In this document: positions 54,415 through 64,000 of the stretch, piece after piece
Layout of the letters: each line of letters opens with the position of its first letter
Numbering within the stretch: position 1 is the stretch's first letter
From: Gliomastix tumulicola
Lineage: Eukaryota; Ascomycota; Sordariomycetes; Hypocreales; Bionectriaceae
DNA length: 64,000 nt
Direction of reading: 5' to 3'
NCBI GenBank assembly: GCA_001599755.1
Contig: BCHX01000001.1
Location: 2,976,001 to 3,040,000 of the forward strand
Made by a program: the position numbers and the translations under genes
The notes under the pieces: model-generated
What the model saw: the letters and a program-made list of their open reading frames with translations, nothing else
Databases searched by the model: none
Told to the model about the DNA's origin: nothing

Positions 54415-56283
54415 TCATGAAATCGCTTCGTTGCATTGCTGCTCATTCTGTGCGTTATTGCAGTCGGCCACCATTTTGGCAAAGTTTCGTACGACCTCCC
54501 TGGGAATCTGGTCCCAGAGCAGGGATCGTGTGTACACCTCGGCTGCACCGTTTTGTTTGTCGTTTGTCGACATTGCTGCGAGCGCGTCGGCCAGGTTGCG
54601 ACGACCCTGGCTGGTGTATCGCTCGTGCTGGTTGTTGTGGATGAAGTCCTGGTCAAGGACTCCATTGTACTGTTGGGCGGAAAGAGAGAAGATCTGCTCA
54701 TTGGTCTGCTCCTGGGTGGGCTGCGTCAGGCTGTCACCAAGATCGCCGAGAAGGGAACCAGCACCGTCATCCACAGTCATGGGCATGCTGGCGCTGGGGT
54801 CGTTCCAACTGCCGGAGGGTTGAGGGGCCATGGACTGGACCATGGAAGGCTGGTGGCTGATGCCGGCATCCTTCATCACGTTGTCCAAGAGCGTAGCGGC
54901 CTCGGCCCTGACATTCTCAGGAACGCGGGGAATGGAAGGAGTCGAGCGGCTGGACAGGACAAAGGCGCCAACGAGGAAGAGCATGAAGAGCATGCCACCT
55001 TGCTGAGACGAGGACTTGCCCTCGGCGGCAAAGTTGGGCTCGTTCTTCTTGGCCTGGACGAGAGACATGTCGGGCTTGATGTCGTGCTCAGCAGGGTAGT
55101 CGTGGATGAAGTTGCCCTGATCCCAGCCACCACCCATGGTAAGATCCTCCATGTCGCCATAGGCGCCCGAGAAGGAGTTGGCATTGGCAGCAGGAGTGGA
55201 GTTGGTCTCGAGGCGCTGGACGTGATCAGTGAGGACGGTGATCTTCTTCCTCAAGTCGCCCGTCTCATTGGTGTGAGCCCGAATCATCTCGTCCCGCTCG
55301 ATGCTCATGGTCTCGATGTATTCGGCGTAGGACTGCTTCTCGTGCATGAGCACCTCCATCTTGGCCTTGAGGTTGTTGATCTCCTCCTCGAGGTCTGTGA
55401 CGACGCTGGTGAATTGCTTCTTCTCGTCCTCAAGACGCTCAGTGTGTTGCTTTTTCCTCTGTCGGGAGTCGAGACTGCAGGCGCATATGTTAGTGACTGT
55501 ATGCATGTACAAAAGGGGATGGTAGTAGAAGACTGCTTACGCTGCTTGCCTGTTGCGTAGCAGGCGCTTCTGTTGCTTCAGCTCCTTGATCTCCGTCTCA
55601 TCGTTGGACTGGGCAATGAGGGAGTCGATGTTGCTCAGGTTGCGCTCGGCAGGAATCTCAAATCGCGCATTCTTCTTGCGAATGCCGTCGCCTCGCCTCA
55701 GATCGTTGTGGGATCGGATCATGGGGCTGCTGGGGCGGGTCCTCTTGCCGTTGAGGTTGGCGAGGTCCTTGGGCATGGCCCTGTGGGCAGAGCCAACGTT
55801 GGCGAACATGTTGCCGGGGTGGCTGAAGGGGGTCTGCCCAGGGGCCATCCTGAACATGGAGGCGGCATCGACATTGTAGTCTGACTGGAAGCCGTCGATC
55901 TGACCAAAGGGAGTGGCAGTAGGCCAGGCACTGGCGGGGGCGGCGAGGCCCGTCGCAATGGTGTTCTCATGACGCAGGAAGGGGTTGTTGCTGGTCTGGT
56001 CGAAGAAGGGGTTATTTGAGGGGATGGACTGCATGTCGACCGAGTGCCAGTCGTCTGTCTTGGGGGAGAACAGTGGAGGACCGCTGACGGCGAAGGATTC
56101 TCTGCGGCTGTCCGCCATGGGAGGCGATAGCTCGAGGCCAGAGTCGACTGCGCTGTTGTCAAGGATGTTGTCATCCAGGACGTTGTTGTCGTCCTCGTCG
56201 AAGTACTTCTGAGCGTGGCTCGTATCGACTGTTAGGGCAGCAGAGCGATACATCTGCATGTTGGGTGCGAAGGGAGTCGCCAT
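54415..56283 (-). CDS. bZIP transcription factor with a hydrophobic segment after the zipper
   Basis: CDS = complement(54415..55474, 55541..56283), 66-bp intron that splits the basic region, 600 residues. N-terminal half: Ser/Asn/Pro-rich, with LERNPF-like NNPFFDQ, and IRKKNARFEIPAERNLSNIDSLI near 205-230, a conserved fungal stretch. bZIP at about 236-300: basic motif NRQAALDSR (N-x7-R) then a leucine zipper with ERLEDEKKQFTSVVTDLEEEIN...KMEVLMHEKQSY. Near 408-422 there is GMLFMLFLVGAFVLSS, hydrophobic and possibly membrane-spanning but short. The C-terminal third is disordered. It resembles bZIP proteins seen across Sordariomycetes, possibly the Neurospora ADA-1 group, but I cannot be sure. 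The start at 56283 has A at -3 and G at +4; the frame stays open upstream to ATG 56496 (71 more codons, weak context). Confidence 0.85.
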
Positions 56284-59200
56284 TTTTTGTGTGTGTGTGG
56301 GCGCAAGGAGAGCCAGGGAGATGGTGGCGTGTGCGAGTTGAGGAAATATCTCAAAGATATTATGTCTGATAAGCGTCGAGGCCGAGGTCAGCAAGAGACG
56401 TCTTGGTGCAGTCCGGTCTGGTGAGACGGGAGGAAGAAGAAGAAGAAGAAGAGGGGACGGTGAAGGTGAAGAAGGGGCACGGGTATCATTCAACAAGGTG
56501 AAGTGACCATATAAACGAATAGATGAGACCGACTGACCGCCTATCCGTTTCCGGGGAGGCTGGTAGTAAAGGGCAAGAAATACAAGTCGGCGACTTTGTG
56601 TGAAGTGATGTGAAGTGCTATGAGATGGGAGGAAGAAGGCCCGGATGCAATGAGACGGAGATGGGCAGTATATGAGACGGGCGGGCGGGCGGTTGGGGGT
56701 GAGATGATTTAAGACAGGATAGTGCGTGTGGGTGAGATAATTGGAAGTACCAACCCGAGGATGGATAAGAGGGGGAGGGGAGGAGTATGATAGGAGGAGG
56801 GGGGAGGGTGCAGGCAGAGACAGAAACAGGGAAAAGTTGGGGGCTCACTCACACAGGACAAGAGTACCTCAGCTACTAGTACTATGGCAAATACTAGCAG
56901 TAGGCCGACCTCAACTCGTGATGCGGGATCAGGCGAGGAAGAGACCAAAGAGCGTCCGCCGGCTCGTGTGGGTGGGTGGGATGGAAGATGGATGGCGGAG
57001 GAGGAGGAGGATGGATGGGGGCTTGAAGCTCGAGACCAGGATGGACAAGGTACCTCTGCTAAGCGGGACACCACACCAGGCCGGGAGGTATCTTTTTTTC
57101 TGGATCGGGAATTGATCACACACACACACCACACAAACCAGGAAGGCAAGCGAGTGCGGAGAAGGCGACGGCAGAATAAAAATAAAGAAGAAGAATGATG
57201 CCGAAGAAATAGAGGGCAAGAAAGGTACTGGTAGTAAGTACTAGTAGTAAAGCAAGTGCACACCAACAAACTGGGGATGTATGGTGCTGCTGAAGGGAAT
57301 CTGCTGGTCCGTCCGGTTCAAAGGAAACCTGTCGACGACGACGAAAAACAGAGGTCGTTTCTGTGATGGGTGATCAGATCGTTGATTTTGCAACGAGACA
57401 AGAGGGAGGAGGGCCTCGAAGTTATGTAGGTATTTCGCATCGCTGCCCAGCGTCAACTGGCGGTCTCGCGAGCTTCGATACATCCGCTGCGCAAGGACCA
57501 AGTACCTTCGTACCTCTGCGTCCTTCCTTCCCTTCGAACCCTTGCAACCCTTGTCTCTTGTGTCCCGTAGCAAGGAAGTCACCCGCTCCCGCACCTGCCT
57601 TGAGACGGTCAAGAGCCCAGAGGGAGATACTTGGGCAGGTACCTGGACGACCCTCCCATGTCTTGTACCGACCGATAATGCTCTACTGGCGCGAGATGGG
57701 GCGGTACTACTCCTCGCGCGTCCTCACCGCCAGACGCCCGGTACCTCCTCCTGCGACCGGGTTGCCATCTACTGGCCAGTACTTCTGGCGCCTGTACCCA
57801 CCCGCGGAACGAAGCAGCAGGCCGAGCCATTCATCATTCATCATTATCAATGCTCGACTGCTAGTGACTCCTAAGTACCTCGTCACCGCTACTCAGGGCC
57901 GTGGTTATTCTTGTCTCTCTGGGTCACTCGTCCATGCTGGAAAACTTCTCACTGGCCGTCTGGCTGGCTTGGGCTCCCACTCTGGCTCGGGCTGGGACCC
58001 ATCGCCAGGCCCTCCCTTGTCGCATCGTCGACGTCCAGTGAGATGCGTCCTCGGGGGCTAGGCGGTGATGGGCGCTGTGATTGATGACAAGCCACTGGTG
58101 GGGGGTGAAGCCGCTATGCTGCCATACGGAGTATGTGCGGGCTAACCAAGGCAGTATTATCAACACAGCATTCACTGGGCGAAGTCAACCCTTCCAGTGC
58201 TAGATCGTCCCTCCACGCCCAGGCCACGGCAGGTAGCATTCGCAGGAGACGAGCCAGCTGGGCATGATCCCACTGTCTCAGTTGTTGGACCAGTCCCCGT
58301 CTCCAGCTGCCATCACGAGCCTGTGCAGTTTTGGCACTTACCATTGGTCGGTAGACGATGGGGGGAGGCAGACACGGACACAGGCACAGGCACAGCTACA
58401 GCTCGGACGCAAACAGGACGGCCGAGGGGGGGGCATGCTCTGCCTGAATCTACGAGGCACGCTGCATTTCGCTTCGAGGTCGTCACCTTTTTGCCCTGCC
58501 TTGTGAGATCCTGTGGAAGGAAGCATCTCTCACACCGTACGCATTAATCGTCCCTAGCAACACACTGGAGAGCAGACATCGAGGAGCACATCTGACCGCC
58601 TCGCTCGCGTGGACACTTGCGCGGTCTTCAAGCTACTCGTCCCCCTCTACCCACCGGCTTCACTTCCCCGTGGCCAGTCTCTGGCGCACTATAGTGGTGC
58701 CCGTACTTCGTAAGCCTGAGCAGACGACGACAGAACGCCTGGAGGCGACGATAGCGTCTCTCGTGGACTCAACCCCACGCGCATCCCAGCATGAATGAGG
58801 GGTGGGAAGCGTCGTGACCAGCCAGTGGTCTTTGCGAGCAAGTCCTGATCTCCGTAGCGACCAGCCCAGGCATCGTGTTGGTGGTCAGCGAGTACCCAAA
58901 CAGGACACTGCCCGCTTCGTGCTCAGCATGCTCGGAACGCGACTTTGGGTGAGGCAAAAGCGCTAGTAACCTGTCGGGAACCCTGAAGTCAAGGCGGGCG
59001 TCGCGGGAGGCAAGCCACGACAGCCAATGGGTCTATTTCAGGCCAACGGCGGGTAAACAACTCCCAGTCTGTTGTTTATCGAGGAGCAGAGGTACATGGT
59101 CGCGCGACGGCCATCCCCGCGCGCGCGCGCGAGAGGAAGAGCTCGCGCGGGTGACTGGCTGGGAGGTGTGGCATCTCCGTTGCCCGTGTGGGAGAGTCTG

Positions 59201-59618
59201 TCGCTTGACTGGCTGGCTAAGCTGAGATGGAGGGGAGGTTGGGCACAAACGGCCACAGCCAAGGGCAGCGAGTTCGTGCCCAACGTTGGGTCCCTTGCAC
59301 GTTGAGTCAAAAGGGAGGGTGGGCAAGGGAGGGGGAGGAGCTTTTTAGAAAGCTGCCGCCGCTAGCAGTGACTAGCGCGTCTCCCTGGGTAAGCCTGACA
59401 CGAGTCGACAGGGTCGAGCCGAGCCTACGGGTAGTCAGTGGCTTCAACTTGTGACTGAGACCTCGACGGCGTCACGCCCTGATTGGCAAATGCTCTGCTC
59501 TGCTAGAGACTGTGCGCGCGTGGGATGATGGCTGATGGCCTGACTGGGCGCTCGTGCCCTCCCTGCATTGAGGCAGGATAGACTAGTTACTCCGCAGAGC
59601 GCTTCCCTCTGTGCGTAT

Positions 59619-59640
59619 GTGTGTGTGTGTGTGTGTGTGT
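59619..59640. repeat. (TG)n microsatellite
   Basis: About eleven TG units in the gene-poor region. Confidence 0.9.
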
Positions 59641-61285
59641 CGTAGCGTATCGTATCGGCGTCACAGGAGCACTGCTTCACATCGCGATAGGCCGACCTGG
59701 TTGTTGTTGGCCCCCCCGGATCAGGCGGGAAGGGAGGGGGAGACTTGGTCACCCATCACAAGCCCGCTCTTCACAGCATCATCATTGCTGTTTTTGGGAT
59801 GTCTGCCGTCGTTGCGTTCGTTGTGGTCGCATCGAATGGTGGGCTGGGTCTTGGGCTTTGATAAGTGCTCAGGTATCTTTCCATTGTGTTCCGCCGGGCA
59901 GCTACCTGGGATGGTATCGGTGCTCCAAGACTGCACCTGACCGTCGTGCAGGAGACCTGCTGGAGAAACGCCATGGTTGGCAGATGGATCATCCTTGGCC
60001 AGTTTCCCAAAGAAGAGCGCTCTATCTTGTTACGTCTGGACGGGCTCTTCGATCCGTCCAGAACTGCGACGTAGTGTCTCGTATCGGCGACGGTGATTCT
60101 CCCTCGATGATGCCGTGATGTTGGTGATCAAGGTACCACGACGCAGTATTTGCTAGGGGAGGTACAAGTTGTGTCTCCCGCTGACCGCTACTGCTGTGGC
60201 GGCACAGGTGGGGCACTTGAGACGGAAAGACCATGTCCATGTGCACCTGCTCTTTGCGCTAGCTTACGTACGAGTACTGTATTCGTCGCACTGCGCACTG
60301 TCTGACCCTCGGCAAGACACTGTCTCGGATCTTTTTCCCTTGCATCCATCCAATGCTTCCACTCCAACCAACACAACCTCACCTCTCGCTATTCGATAGC
60401 GCCGTCTGCGAGACCAGTGGCTGCCCACTCGCCCGGCGTCCACGAGGGAAAAGGGACCGCCTCCTGCGACTTGCTTCCCGCCCGCAGCCAATGACCTCGT
60501 CTCCGTCTTGGGTGGCTGGGGACCAGACGCGATCGAGGGATGACGGGATCCAACCACAAAACGCAGCGCTGCTCCACTGGGCGAGGTGGCCGCATGAGAG
60601 CCGGCCGCCTGTGTCGAGTCGGTGTGTTTCTTGTCGACCTGCGTGCCCACGCGTCCCTCCCTCTTTTCGGCTTTGCTGAGCAGGTTGGGCAGCGACAAGC
60701 CCTCGTCGGAGTATTTTTTCCCTGCTCCTGACGGCCCCTCCACCCCTGACGAGCTGGCGAGGCAGACACTCGATATTGTTCTCGTCGGTCCATCACTCGG
60801 CCTGGTGGCCGCCATCCCGCTGACCTACCTACCTACCTTCTCTGAATGTACGCGTTATAGGGGGGGACTGTACATGCGGATGACCAAGCTCCTAGCCCGG
60901 AAGGTCACCACAGCCCACGGCCCTAACACCCCTGGACCATGGAACGTTGGGGAGCGACTACGAGTGTCAGAGCCTGACTGTGCCTCTTTTCGGCCTGTCA
61001 CCTCGCTCCAGTGAGCTGAGAGACGACAGGAGTGAGGCGACCGCCATCTCCATCCTATGGACGAGCTTGAACCTCACCTCAGTCATCCTACCCTCCCTTC
61101 CCCCCTCCTCGTCGGTCTCGCCCCGTCATTATGGAAAGGATGGTCGGAGATCGTGATGCATGCGGTCACTCTGATTTGTTGCATGGCCCTTTCCCGGCCT
61201 TATCGAAGGCCCAAATTACCCTTCGCGGCCGTTATCCCCCTCTTCAGAAGATCCCGGGCTGCTTATCCTGAGGTAGGCATGATAC

Positions 61286-61306
61286 GATGATGATGATGAT
61301 GATGAT
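61286..61306. repeat. (GAT)7 microsatellite
   Basis: Seven GAT units. Confidence 0.9.
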
Positions 61307-62276
61307 GGTGTTGTTGTCTTGGTGGCGTACGCTCAGACCGGTTTGCCATTTGCTGCTGTGCTTGCTATCTGATGTTGCACTGCACCCTCCCCATGCATGC
61401 GCCGTCCCCGTTGAATGATAGTCCACTGCATGCTACGTACGACTCCTATCGCACCAAACAGAAGCGACGCAGACCGCAAGTTCTCTCTCTCTATTTTCGG
61501 GCCAATCAGCAGGGCCTCTTCTACCGAAAATCGCCAACTCCAGGTCCGAGGGGGGGTCACACCTCGCATTCTGACCTATAGCATGGAGCGAATCTCGAGG
61601 AGAGGTCGTGTATGTCCGTCTCCATTATGCCCAATGATAATGCTCAGATTTCTGCATGTCTGGATCCCAAATCAAGGGTCGTCCCGAACGTTGGAAGCGC
61701 AGTCCCATTGCGGCATGCAATCTGCATCACGCATGGACAGGTGTCATGCCTCTATCTCTCTATCTCTAATGCAGGCGTTCCCAAGCCGGTGGACCTTGTT
61801 CCCCATCGTCCTCTGTCTGTGGACTAGCGAGTGAAGTGGCCGTTTCATGTTATTCTGACGTGCCCAGATGGCCGGTATAGGAGCTGTGACTGAAGAGTCA
61901 TGACTCACTCGAGGCCGTGGATAGGAGCGCCGCGATTCGGGGTCCAGCCGGTTCCCATGTTCCCTCGGCCCTGGAAAGGGTGACGACGATGGCTTCATCG
62001 AGAGCCATTCTCGCAAGCCAGCCCTTGCTAGAGTGACCAGAGATGTCTTCAACTTTCCCTCTTCTTCCTTGGTCGTTGAGGATTTAGACATGCATCCTAG
62101 CTCAAGGCACCGCTTCGTTCTAGCGCCGCATCCGAACCAAGGCCATCCCTGCCTCGAATCGAATCCGATATAACCTGGAGTCCATGCTATAACATACAAA
62201 GGCGAGCCTTTCGTCCTCTGTTTGCCACACACCCCCCCGCCAGCCTTACTCGTATGCCTCAACTTCCCGGTTTTCC

Positions 62277-62301
62277 AAAAAAAAAAAAAAAAAAAAAAAA
62301 A
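62277..62301. repeat. Poly-A tract of 25
   Basis: Twenty-five A after TTTTCC. No adjacent coding or retroposed sequence is recognisable and I see no target-site duplication. Confidence 0.9.
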
Positions 62302-64000
62302 TTCCACCCGTGCCTGGGGCTTTCCGACGATGGGCGAGATGTGGTTCCGATGACACCCGGAGTTGCAAGACCGTCTCCCGATCTGAGTCGGTTGGCTGTC
62401 ATGAAGCTCAGCCGAGACAAACATGTCGGACGGAATCGATGATTTGGGTTTGGATCGAGTCTCTGAGTCAGAGGGGGGAACCCTTTCTTCTCCCGGATCT
62501 GGCGCACGAGATGGGAAGAAGGTCATACGAGTGCCGGGCAGCTCCGAGTCTGGGTCGGTGGTGCTACAGACGGTCACTCACCTCGTACCGGGTGGCGATG
62601 AGCTAAAGAGCCAATTCGAATGGCTTCGTCCTGGAAGGAGAAAGACAAGAAAGAGGATGGCGGGGGGAGCATCACGGGACTTCATACCATGCAGGTCTCG
62701 GTGCAGGTGTCTGTCTGTCATCAGACATGATGACGGCTAGTTAACTGGCATTTCTCGTGCGTTTCTCAGCTTGCAAAAGTTGGAAACGCAAGGTCGGGGC
62801 CATTGTCCCGCCCTCTCGTCGGGCCATGCATCGTGATGATTGGCGTGGTGACCGTGAATCCGACTCTGACTCTGATACTGTCGTCCTGGGGGGCTTTGGG
62901 TTGCCGGATGACACCTGTCAGCAAACTCGTCTACCCGGACCGGCATGTTTGGCCTGTCCAAAGAAAGGATACTGAGTTCCGGCAGGACCGAGAGCGGCAG
63001 GCGTACATCACTCTCCACGACATGATGTGCGCATCGTCACTCGGAACGACGAAGGGGCTCGAAGAGTACCTTGAGTTCGAACCGGGCATGACGATGAGGT
63101 CTTTGATATTGAATAAAGGAACTGTGTACTCCCATTCTCATGGATTTCGAATGATCGAGATTGTGATGCCTTCTCTGAACAGTGCGGTCTCAAGGGATGA
63201 CGAAGTCATCGATCTCGTACATATACATACGTTGTGAGCTGTAGTCACCACATATACGGGCATACACAAGCAAGGAGCATGCCAGTCAATCAATAGCCGT
63301 GACTCTGGTGTCGCATGTGTGCCTGAGAATCCCGTGTAGAGACCATTCATTCAGTCTCCCCTGCCGGACCTGCACCTCACTCAGCTCGCTTGCGCCACCC
63401 TCGCTGACTCTTCTGAAGCTCTTTCTGCTTCGTCCTTTTCTTCCGAGTCGCTACAGCTCTGCCGCTTTGCCGAGCGGAAATCGGTCACGAGGGGCCATGT
63501 CGTGGAAAGCAGAGAAGGAGACAAAGTCCGAGTGCGAGAATGCAAAGGATTAACGGAACGAGTATCCTTAAACGAGGGCGGGAAGGTCACCCAACTTCCG
63601 ATACTGGAGGTTTTTGAGTGTCGAAGCTAATCGGAAGACGAAACGAAAAATAGGCGAGATCGAGGAGGAGGGGGGGGCAGCGAGATTCTCTGTCATTCAC
63701 GGAAAGAAAGGTTGCCCTTTTTATTTGTGTCGTCTTCCTTCCCTCTTCCCGGGCCTGTCAGTCAGTCAGTTTCAAGATAGCGCCCCCTTTTCAGTCTGCC
63801 TAGCCACACTCACACACACACACTTCGTCTTCTCGAACGTTTCATCGACCAGAGAAGACGACCGGTACCCAGAAAGCTGATTCCTCATCTTGAAGAAGAC
63901 TCTTGTCGAGTATTTCGGGGAGAGCGTCGGCTACCGCTACGGCTCTGGCGAGCAGTCGACCGAACGATGAGGGCTGCCAACTTCCCGATACTCATCCCGG

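Larger units (their letters stand above)
56284..64000. other. 7.7-kb gene-poor region upstream of the bZIP gene
   Basis: No frame here has a recognisable domain, convincing length or introns that would extend it, although several exceed 130 codons. The left 0.9 kb (to about 57230) is CT-rich on minus, consistent with a long bZIP 5'UTR. Low-complexity items are (TG)n at 59619-59640, a CG-rich hairpin at 59126-59149, (GAT)7 at 61286-61306, A25 at 62277-62301 and (CA)n at about 63808-63823. A CA/CT-rich stretch at 63700-63960 could be the leader of a gene beginning beyond the window. Gene density here is far lower than in the first 56 kb. Confidence 0.5.

Noticed and set aside
54415..56283. bZIP gene considered as a HAC1-type unfolded-protein-response factor
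   Set aside because: The bZIP lies in the middle of a 600-residue protein with a long conserved N-terminal half, and I see no HAC1-like unconventional intron; the only intron has ordinary GT-AG borders.
57363..58061. 232-residue open frame in the gene-poor region
   Set aside because: Composition is Pro/Ser/Arg-rich without domain, homologous-looking stretch or conserved motif; overlapping frames on both strands are similarly open because of GC content.
60264..60815. 183-residue open frame on minus
   Set aside because: No recognisable domain, signal or membrane segment; other frames of the same DNA are also open.
62277..62301. A25 tract considered as the tail of a retroposed copy
   Set aside because: No coding remnant or target-site duplication is recognisable next to it.
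61744..62577. 277-residue open frame on minus
   Set aside because: It runs through the A25 tract as a poly-Phe run and contains no family motif, so it looks like chance.

Overview
The window is a chromosomal segment of a filamentous ascomycete (Pezizomycotina, most likely Sordariomycetes). The evidence is eukaryotic gene structure: genes on both strands, with mostly 45-165 bp introns carrying GTRNGT donors and YAG acceptors. The proteins are fungal too: a VTC polyphosphate polymerase, an eisosome PIL1/LSP1 protein, an RMT2 methyltransferase, a PMR1 calcium pump, a GPI-anchored wall-type protein and intron-bearing tRNA-Leu. I see no intact transposon, virus, CRISPR array or operon. Exon joins were worked out by hand from splice consensus, reading phase and family similarity, and every CDS given here closes in phase.

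Layout. 1-5.5 kb: 5' end of a mitochondrial methylmalonate-semialdehyde dehydrogenase (cut by the window edge), calnexin, and a GPI-anchored Cys-rich protein, all on minus. 7.1-10.1 kb: MDE1 of methionine salvage, SEC20, mitochondrial ribosomal protein mL53. 10.4-15.4 kb: inorganic pyrophosphatase, PIL1/LSP1 and a 65-residue His/Tyr-rich protein. 16.5-23.2 kb: OST1, hexokinase, RMT2 and tRNA-Leu(AAG). 24-34.6 kb: VTC4, a cystathionine gamma-synthase-like enzyme, MCM4, COPI zeta (RET3) and SUA5. 35.1-41.8 kb: a second identical tRNA-Leu(AAG) on the opposite strand, COG4 and PMR1. 43.6-52.8 kb: cohesin RAD21, tubulin cofactor A, THO subunit 7, a five-finger CCCH protein and a Sel1-repeat protein. 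54.4-56.3 kb: a bZIP factor. 56.3-64 kb: about 7.7 kb in which I can support no gene.

How the genes relate. Six of the 22 protein genes serve the ER/Golgi (calnexin, OST1, SEC20, RET3, COG4, PMR1). Others are nuclear or chromosomal (MCM4, RAD21, THO7, CCCH protein, bZIP) or metabolic (MDE1 and the cystathionine gamma-synthase-like enzyme in sulfur metabolism; VTC4 and pyrophosphatase in phosphate metabolism; hexokinase). This is ordinary housekeeping synteny, not a biosynthetic or defence cluster.

The most useful second-look items are: in-frame upstream AUGs adding presequence-like N-termini to pyrophosphatase and SUA5 (possible dual cytosolic/mitochondrial products); a C-terminal RDEL on SEC20; a 45-nt intron in the CCCH gene that is open and in frame if retained; a hydrophobic stretch in the bZIP factor; a cluster of CGCG-core motifs upstream of MCM4; short tandem repeats in the hexokinase and cystathionine gamma-synthase promoters; and the gene-empty 7.7 kb upstream of the bZIP gene. 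I found no convincing undescribed system.
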